Shown piece by piece: positions 9,129 through 18,325 of a stretch of DNA of 64,000 bases; within the stretch, counting starts at the first letter, position 1; each line of letters begins with the position of its first letter. The translations under genes were made by a program, and so were the position numbers. The notes beneath the pieces are model-generated. The model saw only the letters and a program-made list of their open reading frames with translations, was not told where the DNA came from and made no database searches. Source of the stretch: Candidatus Hydrogenedentota bacterium (lineage in GTDB: Bacteria > Hydrogenedentota > Hydrogenedentia > Hydrogenedentales > JAEUWI01); contig JAEUWI010000035.1 in the NCBI GenBank assembly GCA_016791475.1, forward strand, positions 1 to 64,000, given 5' to 3'.

Positions 9129-10118
9129 TCAGTTTTCGACCAGGCGCACCGCGCCACCGCTCTCCATGGCCGTCCAGATGGCTTCGGTCACGCGAATCGT
9201 TTCCAGCCCGCACTCGGGTGGTGATTCGGTCGTGGCCTCGCCCAGAATGCAGGCGATAAAGTTGCTGTCTGGATTCTCCGCGTAGTCGGGCAGCGTGTAG
9301 GAAACCGGCAAACCCTGGGCGTCCTGCTGGACGAGGGCGCCGTCCTGTCGCAAATAGAACGCCCCCTTCGAGCCGATAATGGTGTGATCCTCATGCCAGG
9401 CGGGCGCATTGCCGATGATGGAGATATTCCCGAGGGCGCCGTTTTCAAAGTTGAGCGTGATGGCGCTGTTTACGTCCACTTCGCGACCAAAATTCTCGCC
9501 CCGCGCCGACACCGCCGCCACCCGAAGGCCCGTAACCCACAAAATAATGTCGATCACGTGGCTGCCCGAGTCATTCAACTGCCCGCCGCAGGAAAGTGCG
9601 CGGACTTGCCGCCAGGTGCCTTCGGTGAGACGAAGCCACTCCTGCGCCTGGATGGACTGTACAAATTGAATTTCCCCGAGCTGGCCCTCGGCAATGGCCG
9701 ATCGCATGTAGCGAAAGACGGGATCATAGTGCCGCTGGTACGAAAGGGAGAGCACTTTCCCGGTTTCCCGGGCGAGGTCGATCAGGGACCGGGCCTCGTG
9801 GCGGTCGCACACGAAGGGCTTTTCGGTGAGCACGTGGAGGCCGCGCCTCAGGCTCACGGAGATTTGCTCGCCGTGATACGCGTGGGGACTCAACACCAGT
9901 ACCGCGTCGAGATCCACCGCCGCCAGCATCTGCTCATAGGTGGAGTAGGTGGCGATGGTTTCGCTGCCGGGACAGCGCGCGCGAAAGCGCGCCAGCGAGT
10001 CGGCCGATGGGTCCGCCAGGGCCGCAATCTCCGCGCGGCCCGTGGCCATCAGCCGCTGATAGTGTCCGGGCGCGATGCCGCCGGCTCCGATGAATCCGAC
10101 TCGAATCTTTCGGGTCAT
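9129..10118 (-). CDS. Gfo/Idh/MocA family oxidoreductase (cytoplasmic)
   Basis: 329 aa from the ATG at 10118, preceded by AAGGAA. The N-terminal Rossmann motif is VGFIGAGGIAPGHYQ. LTEKPFVCDRHEARSLID carries the EKP motif, and the C-terminal half (GGQLNDSGSHVIDIILW) has the usual dehydrogenase fold with a conserved Asp and His. It should be an NAD(P)-dependent sugar or cyclitol dehydrogenase or isomerase; the substrate is unknown. It starts only 2 bp after the YfhO-like gene ends, so the two are probably co-transcribed, and the sulfatase-like gene follows 112 bp downstream. Confidence 0.9.
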   Translation of the reverse strand: MTRKIRVGFIGAGGIAPGHYQRLMATGRAEIAALADPSADSLARFRARCPGSETIATYSTYEQMLAAVDLDAVLVLSPHAYHGEQISVSLRRGLHVLTEKPFVCDRHEARSLIDLARETGKVLSLSYQRHYDPVFRYMRSAIAEGQLGEIQFVQSIQAQEWLRLTEGTWRQVRALSCGGQLNDSGSHVIDIILWVTGLRVAAVSARGENFGREVDVNSAITLNFENGALGNISIIGNAPAWHEDHTIIGSKGAFYLRQDGALVQQDAQGLPVSYTLPDYAENPDSNFIACILGEATTESPPECGLETIRVTEAIWTAMESGGAVRLVEN

Positions 10119-10120
10119 GG

Positions 10121-12508
10121 TCACGATTCCTTGTTCCCCGAAAAATCCGCGGGGGTAATGATGGGGGCGGCGCCCCCGCCGTGTTGCGTAAAATGCCCGT
10201 AAAGCTGCCGGCTTGCCGTAAAGACGGCCCAGCCCAGGCACCCGATCAGCGCGAGGCCCGATGTGAGCAGGCCCAGCGTGACACTCAATGGCGCATAGGT
10301 GAAGGTTACATTGTGTTTGCCCGCGGGCAGATACACGCCGCGGAACATGCCGTTCACTTTCAGAATCGGTTCACGCGCCCCGTTGACGTAGGCGTGCCAG
10401 CCGGGCGCGAAGGTATCGGCCAGCACCAGAATTCCCGGTCGTGTGGTGTCGGCCGTGATCTCGACCTCTTCGGCGGACTCGCGCGCCACCGCGCAGCGGG
10501 CCTCCGCAACCAAGGTCGCACCGTCCTCCGAATGGCCCGGTGGCAAAGCGGGCAGAAGGGCCTCATACTCTCCGCCCGATGCCGTGACCACGCAGGTGGA
10601 GCGCGCCGGGAAGTCTGGAGCAACGAGTCTTTCGATGGCGCCGTCCAGATCGGCGGCAGCCTCCCACTGGGGCACCCAGCGCACCCGCGCATGGGCTGAT
10701 TCGTTCTTCCAGAGGCTGAGCCGCCCGAGGGTCCGCAGGAAGCGCAGCCGCAGCCGCTCGCGGGTTTCTTCTTTGTCCATCCAGGGGAGATTGCGTTCAC
10801 CCGCCACCACCCGCACGCCCATGTAGTTGAGAAGCAGGGGGTAGAAGGGGCCATCCGCGTCGGGCTCCGCGCTCAGTGCCGAAACGCCCATATAGGGCGT
10901 CAGCCGCGACCACCATCGCGCCTGATCGCGCGTCAGGGGCCAATAGGCCCCGCCCGCGTTTTCCACCGGGTGGAGAAAGCCTATATTCGCGGGCAGCACC
11001 GACTCGCGTGAAGCGGGCAGGGTGAGAATACGTTCGCCCAGGGCCTGGGCCTCCGCCTCGCGCACGGCGGGCAGGCACGCGTCGAGCCAGTGGGCGTCCC
11101 CCGCATAGGGATGCTGGTAAACGTTGGTGCTGGCTTCGCGCAGATCCACAAAGAGCAGGAAAGCCAGGCACGCGCCGCACATCACCCCGATCCAGCGCAC
11201 ACGGAGAACGAAGAAGGGCAGCAGTACAAGTACCGCCGGGGCGATGCGCCCGCGGGTGTCCGCCGTGCCGACGACCAGCAGGACCGCCGCGAAAATCATG
11301 GCCAGCAGGACCGAGCCCCAGATCAGGGGCGAACGCGGATCACGGCCCGCCAGCAGGAGCCGATCGGCGCCAAACCCCGTGAGCAGGGCCACGGCGAAGG
11401 TGCCGGGATAGACCAGCACCTTCCAGGGGTCGGTCGCGGGGGAGGCATCGGAGCCCCACACGGCGATCCCTATCCAGAAGACGGCGCTGGCGATAAAATA
11501 CAGCACTTCAAATCGCCGCTGCCGATAGAGCAGTGCGGCGGGGATCAGGATAAGCGGAATCGCACCGGAATAGAGCATCCCCGGAAGCACGGCGGTGCGG
11601 GGCAGTAGCAGCGCGGCGGGAATCTCGCTCAGGTGCGCTGGAAGGTGACCGGACCATCCACCGGGCCAGAGCCCCTCGGCGGGATGCTCCAGGGTCAGCA
11701 CCCAGGCCATAAAGGGAAGCCACTGGACCGCAGACAGCGCCAGACCGATGGCGGACATCATGGCAAAGCCCCTGAGGGTGTCCCCGATCTGGATCCCGGT
11801 GAAACGACGCCGGACCCAGGCGCGCGTGATGCCGTAGAGCAGCGCGCTCAGCGCGAGGATGGCGCCGAAAAGTGGCTCGCCGGCGAGGAGCAGAAGGGCG
11901 ATCACCACGCCCCCCGGCAGAACCAGAATGCGCCGGTATTTCTCACTGAACTGGTACGCGATGCCGTACAACACGGGGGGCCAGATAAGCACACCGAGCA
12001 TCTCGGGACTCGACATGACGGAGACGCTGGCCCCGCCGAAGGCATAGACCATGCCGCCGATGGCGGCGGGAATCCAGGCCGTGCCGAGGGTCCGGAGGAG
12101 CAGGGCGGTGAAGAGGGCCATGAGGAAGAGTCCGGCGAAGGCGTGAAGCGCGAGGCCCGTCACCGCCGGGGTAACCAGAAACACGAGGTTCAAGGGTTGC
12201 AGCATGCCGTGCACGGGATTGGCGAAGAATGGGACACCGCAGAATTGCCGGGGCGACCAAAGGGGCCATTCTCCATCCCGAAGGCGGCTGCTGGCGTAGG
12301 AAAGGGTCGGCAGAATGCGACCGTAGACCTCCCCGTTCTCAAAAGCACCGGAGGCCGCGCCCGGCGGGGCCTCCACATGGGTCCAGAACAGCGGTGCGAG
12401 CAAAGAGAAGATCGCCGCCAGCAGGAAAAGGGGGAGCATGCCGAATCGTCGAGACGTCAGTTCCACCTTGACCGTTTCCGTTCTTTGACCATCATCGTGC
12501 GGCTCCAT
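10121..12508 (-). CDS. YfhO-type multispanning membrane protein
   Basis: 795 aa if the ATG at 12508 is used. An ATG at 12592 would add 28 residues, and I see no strong ribosome site for either. The first hydrophobic segment (MLPLFLLAAIFSLLAPLF) begins about residue 23, and at least ten more segments follow to about residue 460. Then comes a soluble domain, ending in the typical YfhO tail (ADTFAPGWHAYVNG, then LPAGKHNVTFTYAP) and a last transmembrane helix. YfhO proteins are GT-C-like and are linked to glycosylation of teichoic acids or lipids in Gram-positives; the role here is unknown. The divergent GT2 gene at 12700 fits a surface-glycan theme. Confidence 0.83.
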   Translation of the reverse strand: MEPHDDGQRTETVKVELTSRRFGMLPLFLLAAIFSLLAPLFWTHVEAPPGAASGAFENGEVYGRILPTLSYASSRLRDGEWPLWSPRQFCGVPFFANPVHGMLQPLNLVFLVTPAVTGLALHAFAGLFLMALFTALLLRTLGTAWIPAAIGGMVYAFGGASVSVMSSPEMLGVLIWPPVLYGIAYQFSEKYRRILVLPGGVVIALLLLAGEPLFGAILALSALLYGITRAWVRRRFTGIQIGDTLRGFAMMSAIGLALSAVQWLPFMAWVLTLEHPAEGLWPGGWSGHLPAHLSEIPAALLLPRTAVLPGMLYSGAIPLILIPAALLYRQRRFEVLYFIASAVFWIGIAVWGSDASPATDPWKVLVYPGTFAVALLTGFGADRLLLAGRDPRSPLIWGSVLLAMIFAAVLLVVGTADTRGRIAPAVLVLLPFFVLRVRWIGVMCGACLAFLLFVDLREASTNVYQHPYAGDAHWLDACLPAVREAEAQALGERILTLPASRESVLPANIGFLHPVENAGGAYWPLTRDQARWWSRLTPYMGVSALSAEPDADGPFYPLLLNYMGVRVVAGERNLPWMDKEETRERLRLRFLRTLGRLSLWKNESAHARVRWVPQWEAAADLDGAIERLVAPDFPARSTCVVTASGGEYEALLPALPPGHSEDGATLVAEARCAVARESAEEVEITADTTRPGILVLADTFAPGWHAYVNGAREPILKVNGMFRGVYLPAGKHNVTFTYAPLSVTLGLLTSGLALIGCLGWAVFTASRQLYGHFTQHGGGAAPIITPADFSGNKES

Positions 12509-12699
12509 TGCCCCGGAGCCGGTGGCCGCCCGTGCGAACCAGTGAACGCCTCCGGTTCCGCATAGTACCACTCCCCCGGAATTGCTTTCCATTTCACGGC
12601 TTGCGCCGACCCGCCCACCTTGGGTAAGCTCTGCGAGACGCAGCGCGAGCCGCGCACTCGGAACTTCTACCGCAACTCGGGAAAACGGTGGTTGCAACC

Positions 12700-13641
12700 A
12701 TGGACGTCTCCATAATCATCCCGACCCGCGATCGCGCCGCCTGGCTGCCCACCTGCCTGGCCCATCTCGAACAGCAGACCTTTCCAGCGGCGCGCTTCGA
12801 AATTATCGTCGTGGATGACGGCAGCGCGGACGACACCTCCTCGGTGCTCCAGCGCTACGCGCAGGGTGCGCCGGTGCGTATCCGCCCCATCCGAACGGAG
12901 CGCGTGGGCTTCGCGGCCGCCCGTAACAAGGGTGTGACCCTGGCCACGGGAACGATGCTCCTCTTTTTCGCCGAGGACGAACTCGCCAGCCCCCGGATTG
13001 TGGAGAACCACTGGCGGGCGCACGGTGGCGATCAGGTGGAGGTTTGTCTGGCCGGTGAAATTCACGTCCACCCCCAATTGTCTCCGGATAGTTTCACGCG
13101 ACTTTCCATCGACGATTCGCCGGATGATGACGAGTACGCGGAGCAGGTTTCCTACTTCGACGCGCAATCGTCGAATTTCAGCATCGGCAGAACAATCTTC
13201 GAACGGATCGGGGGCTTCGACGAAGTGGAAGGACTCTCTCCGCTGGAGCACATTGTCCTCGCTCACCGGCTGGGCAAAGAAGGGGTGGAAATCCGCCGGC
13301 TCGCCGACGCGCGCTCTTATGTGTGGCAGCCTGCCTCCCTGCCTGCGGAGCGGGTCCGCTACTACGATATGGGCTACGCCATGTTCGAAGTACTCCGCAT
13401 GTCGCGATCCGCCGCCATCGTGGAACGCCACCAACTGAATCGCGGCCCCATCGAACGCACGCTCAGCGCCTTTCTTGTGCCCTACTACCTCCGGGCGTTC
13501 GAGCGAAACAACCGGGAGAATCACGCTTTCGCGAGCGCCCTGCGGCGGCGCATCCTGCACCATGACCGGGCGGTCGGCTTCAATGACGCCGCGCACGGGC
13601 GGCCCCGACACGCGCCCGCGCCCGCGCCGCCCGCCCGCTGA
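12700..13641 (+). CDS. Family 2 glycosyltransferase
   Basis: 313 aa from the ATG at 12700; a GTG at 12688 would add four residues. The start MDVSIIIPTRDRAAWLPTCL and the block FEIIVVDDGSADDTS are the nucleotide-sugar-binding half of the GT-A fold. The metal site, usually DxD, reads FFAEDE here, so it is atypical. A galactosyl-transferase-like C-terminal region (FERIGGFDEVEGLSPLEHIVLAHRLG) follows. The last 20 residues are Pro/Ala/Arg-rich. It is soluble with no transmembrane segment and probably adds a sugar to a surface glycan or lipid. It diverges from the YfhO-like gene. Confidence 0.87.
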   Translation: MDVSIIIPTRDRAAWLPTCLAHLEQQTFPAARFEIIVVDDGSADDTSSVLQRYAQGAPVRIRPIRTERVGFAAARNKGVTLATGTMLLFFAEDELASPRIVENHWRAHGGDQVEVCLAGEIHVHPQLSPDSFTRLSIDDSPDDDEYAEQVSYFDAQSSNFSIGRTIFERIGGFDEVEGLSPLEHIVLAHRLGKEGVEIRRLADARSYVWQPASLPAERVRYYDMGYAMFEVLRMSRSAAIVERHQLNRGPIERTLSAFLVPYYLRAFERNNRENHAFASALRRRILHHDRAVGFNDAAHGRPRHAPAPAPPAR

Positions 13642-13756
13642 GGGCCGGGGTGTTGAACCCTTTTCCGCCCGCACTTGGATCCTGCGTCGGAATTTGCCAC
13701 ACTAGGGACGAAAATCCACGGGACTTTGCCAACCGATCGGGTACCACGCCACGCCA

Positions 13757-14914
13757 ATGAAGTTCATCCATACCGCCGATATCCATCTCGACCAGTCCTG
13801 TGCCGCCATGGAATTGCCGCCCACGCTCGGCAATGAATACCGGGCACATCTCCACGCGGTGCTCCAGAAAATACTGAATCGCGCCCGGGACGTCCGAGCC
13901 GACGCCATCTTCATTACGGGAGATCTCTTTGAACACGAGCGCGTCACCCGCAATACCATCAACACGCTGCGCGACGCCTTCGGCGCTCTGGCGCCCACCC
14001 CGGTCTTTCTCTGCGCCGGACGACACGACCCCGCCGTTGCGGGTTCTCCCTATCTGACCGAGGCTTGGACGGCCAACGTCCATGTGTTCTCGGAACCCGT
14101 CTGGCGCAGTGTCGCGCTGCCGGATCGGGATTTCACCGTGCACGGCTTCGGGCTGACGGACGGCGCCCCGATGGACCGCCTGCCGGGCGATCTGGAAATT
14201 CCCCGGGACGGCCGCACCCACGTCGCCATCGGTTATGGCCTGGAGCAAAACGTGCTCCACGGCGGACGGGAAGGCACGGCGGCTTTTGAAACGATGCCCG
14301 CGCTGCCCGACGGCCTGGCCTATCTGGGTCTGGGCGGACTCCATGGGCGAACCGAGATCACGAACCCCACAGGAACGGCGATCTGGTATCCCGGCGCACC
14401 GGAAAGTTGCCACCCGGGAGAGTCCGGCAGCCACGCCTGCCTGGAGATTGACATTGAAGCGGGCTCGAACGCCACCGTCACCCCCTATAACCTTTCATCG
14501 GGGCGATTCCAGGCGCTGACGCTGGACTGCAGCGCCTTCACGAGCGGCCAGGAATTGCTGGACGGGATTCGCGCTCTGCTCCTGCCCTTGCGGGACTGTC
14601 CCCTGATTCGCGTGACGCTGGAAGGCGCCCTGCTCCGGCAGATCTATGACGAACTGGAAGGGATCCGGGATATTCTTGCTGAGGAGGTCCATTATCTGCA
14701 GTGGCGCGAAGCCTGCCAGGTCGGCGATGACTACGCGGCGATTGCGAAGGAGCGCACGAGCCTTGGGGCCTTTGTGCAGCGTATCAGCGAAGAAATCGGC
14801 GACGCGCCGAGCCATGCGCTGCGGCTACAGCGCCAGCGCAGCCGGGATCTTGGTGTATGCGCTTATCGCGCCACACCGCTGCCCATCAAAGGCCTGACGG
14901 GAGATTATCGTTGA
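13757..14914 (+). CDS. SbcD/YhaO-like metallophosphoesterase with degenerate metal site
   Basis: 385 aa. The N-terminal half is a calcineurin-like phosphoesterase of the Mre11/SbcD type: FIHTADIHLDQ (D8, H10) and FITGDLFEHE (D56) are intact. The third motif reads AGRHDP at 88-91, where GNHD is expected. The fourth motif His appears as Tyr (HVAIGYGLEQ), and GHxH appears as GGLH (193-196). Several metal ligands are therefore missing. The C-terminal half resembles the capping and ATPase-binding region. Its stop codon overlaps the TTG start of the YhaN-like ATPase, so the two should form a DNA end-processing complex, possibly with altered or no nuclease activity. Confidence 0.82.
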   Translation: MKFIHTADIHLDQSCAAMELPPTLGNEYRAHLHAVLQKILNRARDVRADAIFITGDLFEHERVTRNTINTLRDAFGALAPTPVFLCAGRHDPAVAGSPYLTEAWTANVHVFSEPVWRSVALPDRDFTVHGFGLTDGAPMDRLPGDLEIPRDGRTHVAIGYGLEQNVLHGGREGTAAFETMPALPDGLAYLGLGGLHGRTEITNPTGTAIWYPGAPESCHPGESGSHACLEIDIEAGSNATVTPYNLSSGRFQALTLDCSAFTSGQELLDGIRALLLPLRDCPLIRVTLEGALLRQIYDELEGIRDILAEEVHYLQWREACQVGDDYAAIAKERTSLGAFVQRISEEIGDAPSHALRLQRQRSRDLGVCAYRATPLPIKGLTGDYR

Positions 14915-17900
14915 GAATTCGATCGATCCATATGGCGGGCTACGGCCGTTTCAGCGACGAAGTCATCGAATTCGTGCCCGGACTCCAGATCATCATCGGC
15001 CCCAACGAAAAGGGGAAGTCCACCATCCGCGCCTTTCTGGCCGATATGCTCTACGGGCAAAAGCGAAACGAGGCCCAGCGGATCTACGACGACGCGAACG
15101 CCCTCCGCGCGCCCTGGAACGGAGACGGGTCCTATGGCGGCTCACTGACCTATGAATTGGACGGCGGCGAGGTCTATGAAGTCGTGCGCAACTTCGACAA
15201 GGACCGCGAGTCGATCCAGGTCTTCGACCGGTTGAAGAATAAGGACGTGACGGATTCCTTTACCCGGTTTCGCAATCGCGAACTCGACTTTGCCCGCCGC
15301 CATCTGGGCCTGGGCAAGGATGTTTTCCTCAGCACGGCCACCATTACCCATACCAGCCTCACCGACCTCGGCGACAGCGAAGCCCTGGACCAGATCCGGG
15401 AAACTATCCTGGCGCTGGCGGACTCCGGCGGCGGCGCGGGCACGGTGGAGGGCGCGCTGGACGCCCTGGCCCGGCGCATTTCGGCGATCGGGCGCCCCGA
15501 CGCCCGGAACAAGCCCCTGCCCGCCGCGCGCCAGCAACTCGCGGCGCTGGAAAAGGAGTATCAAGTCGCCCGCGAACAGCAGGAAACCCTGCGCGCCCTG
15601 GCCATCGCCCGAAAGAAGGTTCTGGATGAGGGCGCGGCCCTCCAGCGGGACAAGGCGGATGCGGAAGCCGCTCTCGCGGCCCACGAGCACCAGGGTGATC
15701 TCGAGCGCTTGCGCGATGTCGAGCGGCTTCAGGAACAGATTACCGCGATCTCCGTCAAGTGTGAGGCGCTCGGCGCGCTGCGGGGGTTCCCCCTCGATTT
15801 GGATAGCCAGGTTCAGGCCGCCCAGGCGGGTGTCGCCGCCGCGCAACGCCAGTTGGAAAAGTCGCAGGCGCAGCACGAGGCCCTGAAGCAGAAACTGGCC
15901 GTCGAACTGGAAGCCGGCAGTGGACGCCCCCTTCAGTCCAACGAATTCCCGCCCGCACTCGAGCAGCAGATCAATCAGACCCAGGCCACCCTTCATCAAT
16001 TGACGCAGCGCATCGACGAAGCCCGTACCCTGGTCAACGCCGCAAAAGACCGCATGGACGAGGTCCAGCAGCAATTGACCGAGATGCCCGACTTCAGCCG
16101 CCTCTCGGCGGACCCGGTGGAGTGGCTCACCCAACTGGCCAGCTCTTTCGCGGCCGCGCTCCGCGCCCGCGATGAAGAGTGCGCGCTGCGGGCTTCCCTG
16201 CGCAAGGAGGTGGCCTCGTTGCGGGCGCTCAACGCGCCCTACGACCCCCTCTTTGAGCCTTGCGCCGATTTCTCGGAGTTGGCCCGGGAATACCAGGTGC
16301 AGGTGCGCCTCCACGAAAGTCAGCGAAGCCAGCACGCCAGCGATCTTCACTCGCTTCAAGGCACCTACGAAGAAGTGAAGGGCGAACTCCGCGCATTTCT
16401 GCCGTTGGGCATCGTCAGCCTGCTGATCGCCTGCGCCATAGGCGGCTATTATTTCCTGTCGGACAACCGGGAAACGGGTATCGGAGCCCTGGTCACCCTC
16501 GCCGTCGGCCTCATTTTCCTCACCATGCACCTCTCCCAGCAGGGCCACCTCAAGCGCCTCGCCCGCAATATCGGCATCGCCGAACAGGAACTGGCCAATA
16601 TCGCCGCCGTGGAGCGGGACAAGAGCCTGGATCGCATCGACGACATGCTGCGCGAATCGGGGCTGCAGAGCGTGCGCGAACTGGAGGCCCTCTACGACCA
16701 GTACAAATCCACGCAGATGGAACTACGGATCCGGAGCACGGCACTCGCGGGGCAGGAAGAGAAGGCCGCCGAGGCCGAGGAGCGGGTACCCCAGTTGCTC
16801 AGCCGTTTCCAGGACACGTTTGCCAAGGCCGGCGAGACGATTGAAAGCGAGAACGACGTGCAGGAAGCCGCCGGACGGGCCATCGCCCGTTACCAGGCCT
16901 ATCGCGAGGCCAAACGGCGCGCGACGTCGAACCGCTCCGTGCTGGAGCGACACGAGGCCGAATTGAAGCGCCTTGAACTGCTCGCCGCCCAGACGAGCGA
17001 CGACCTGGCCCTTCTGGAGCTGGAAGCCCGGGAGTTCGTCCGCGACTATGGGCTGCCGGGCCTTGACGAATACGCCGAGGTCAAAGACCTCATCAACGCC
17101 TTCCGGGAAAACATCGCGGACAGCCGGGAGCTGCAGGGCCGGCATGACATGCTGAGCGAGAACCTTCGCAATCTGGAACGGCAGATGGACGAAGAACGAG
17201 CTGAGCGGGACGCCGCGGCGCAGAGCCTGGCCGCGCTGCTCGGCCGCGCGAACATAGACACTTTCGAGACGTGGAATCTCCGGGCGGCCGATGCCCGCGA
17301 ATTCGAATCGCTGGAGCAGGAGCGGGAACATCTGGAGGACCGGCTGGCGGACAAGCTCGACCGACACACCCTCCTTTCCCTGCAGGAGCGGGTGGCGCGC
17401 TTCGGTGGCGGCGGCCCTTCCCCCGAAACACCCCCCGAGGTGTTGCGCGAACGGATCGCGCGCCTCAATGAAGGTATCGAACGCAAAATCCAGGAGGAGC
17501 ACGCGCTCCACGTTGAACTCACCGAACAGAGCGTACGCACCCGCGCCCTCGGCGAGCTCGAAGAGGAGATCGCCCTGACGGAGTCCGGCATTCTCGCGAT
17601 GGAAGCCGAGATCGAAGCCGCAAGCTACGCCATGGCCCTCATGGAGTCCGTCGCCGAAGACAAGCATGCGGAGATCGCGCCCAAGCTGGCGCGCATCGCC
17701 AGCGACTATCTTGCGGCGATCACCTGTGGCAACTACAGCGAACTCTTCCTCGCCCGCGACTTGAGCGTGGGTGTGCGGGTGCCGGCCACGGATCAGGTGA
17801 ACGACGCGCCGGAAAAATCCCTGAGCAAGGGCACCGTGGATCAAATCTATCTCGCGCTGCGCCTCGCCTTCGTTCAGTGTGTGAGCGAGAACGGCGAGGG

Positions 17901-18072
17901 CATCCCCATGCTGTTGGATGACCCCTTTGCGAACTACGACGACGAACGTCTGGAATCGGCGATGACGCTGATCCATGGTCTGGTTGGCCAGAATCAGATC
18001 CTGCTTTTCACCTGTCGGGAAGACGTTGTTACGGTGGCGGAACGACTGAATGCGTCGGTTATTCGCCTGTAG
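14911..18072 (+). CDS. YhaN/SbcC-like AAA (ABC-type) ATPase with coiled coil and central membrane hairpin
   Basis: 1053 aa from the TTG at 14911, which overlaps the upstream TGA as TTGA and has GGGAG 9 bp before it; the family starts at this point (LRIRSIHMAGYGRFSDE). Walker A is GPNEKGKS at residues 30-37. Long Glu/Arg/Gln-rich coiled coils occupy most of residues 170-900, interrupted near residues 497-540 by two hydrophobic helices (GIVSLLIACAIGGYYFL and GALVTLAVGLIFLTMHL), as in YhaN of Bacillus. The C-terminal lobe has the signature LSKGTVDQIYLALRLAF and Walker B MLLDDPFANYDDE. It likely tethers DNA ends with its SbcD-like partner and may be membrane-associated. Confidence 0.88.
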   Translation: MRIRSIHMAGYGRFSDEVIEFVPGLQIIIGPNEKGKSTIRAFLADMLYGQKRNEAQRIYDDANALRAPWNGDGSYGGSLTYELDGGEVYEVVRNFDKDRESIQVFDRLKNKDVTDSFTRFRNRELDFARRHLGLGKDVFLSTATITHTSLTDLGDSEALDQIRETILALADSGGGAGTVEGALDALARRISAIGRPDARNKPLPAARQQLAALEKEYQVAREQQETLRALAIARKKVLDEGAALQRDKADAEAALAAHEHQGDLERLRDVERLQEQITAISVKCEALGALRGFPLDLDSQVQAAQAGVAAAQRQLEKSQAQHEALKQKLAVELEAGSGRPLQSNEFPPALEQQINQTQATLHQLTQRIDEARTLVNAAKDRMDEVQQQLTEMPDFSRLSADPVEWLTQLASSFAAALRARDEECALRASLRKEVASLRALNAPYDPLFEPCADFSELAREYQVQVRLHESQRSQHASDLHSLQGTYEEVKGELRAFLPLGIVSLLIACAIGGYYFLSDNRETGIGALVTLAVGLIFLTMHLSQQGHLKRLARNIGIAEQELANIAAVERDKSLDRIDDMLRESGLQSVRELEALYDQYKSTQMELRIRSTALAGQEEKAAEAEERVPQLLSRFQDTFAKAGETIESENDVQEAAGRAIARYQAYREAKRRATSNRSVLERHEAELKRLELLAAQTSDDLALLELEAREFVRDYGLPGLDEYAEVKDLINAFRENIADSRELQGRHDMLSENLRNLERQMDEERAERDAAAQSLAALLGRANIDTFETWNLRAADAREFESLEQEREHLEDRLADKLDRHTLLSLQERVARFGGGGPSPETPPEVLRERIARLNEGIERKIQEEHALHVELTEQSVRTRALGELEEEIALTESGILAMEAEIEAASYAMALMESVAEDKHAEIAPKLARIASDYLAAITCGNYSELFLARDLSVGVRVPATDQVNDAPEKSLSKGTVDQIYLALRLAFVQCVSENGEGIPMLLDDPFANYDDERLESAMTLIHGLVGQNQILLFTCREDVVTVAERLNASVIRL

Positions 18073-18231
18073 TTTAAATGTCGGTTTGTGTTTATTTGTG
18101 ATCTTTTGGCGCGTGTTTATCTCCAAAAAACGCAAATTATTGGCGGAATTTGGCGGGCGACGCGACGCGACGATTCCATCCAAACACAAAGATCACTTGC
18201 CGATTTCCGGAGGCTGTGGTAGAATTGGGTT

Positions 18232-18304
18232 GGTCAGCGCCACAAGTGGCGTTTCTCCTTCCGCGGAGGTCTGGTACGGTTCGTCGTGTCAGACCTCTTT
18301 TTTT
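18232..18304 (+). ncRNA. Candidate small RNA between the YhaN-like gene and mnmE
   Basis: A -35 TTGCCG (18197-18202), 17 bp spacer and -10 TAGAAT (18220-18225) are followed by about 73 nt. This contains a hairpin CGCCAC-aa-GTGGCG and ends in an intrinsic terminator: GAGGTCTG (18266-18273), its exact complement (18290-18297), then seven T. The 253 bp gap has no gene. The terminator could instead end read-through from the YhaN-like gene, so the RNA is only a proposal. Confidence 0.35.
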
Positions 18305-18325
18305 GTCTCTTACCGAGACGAGTCG

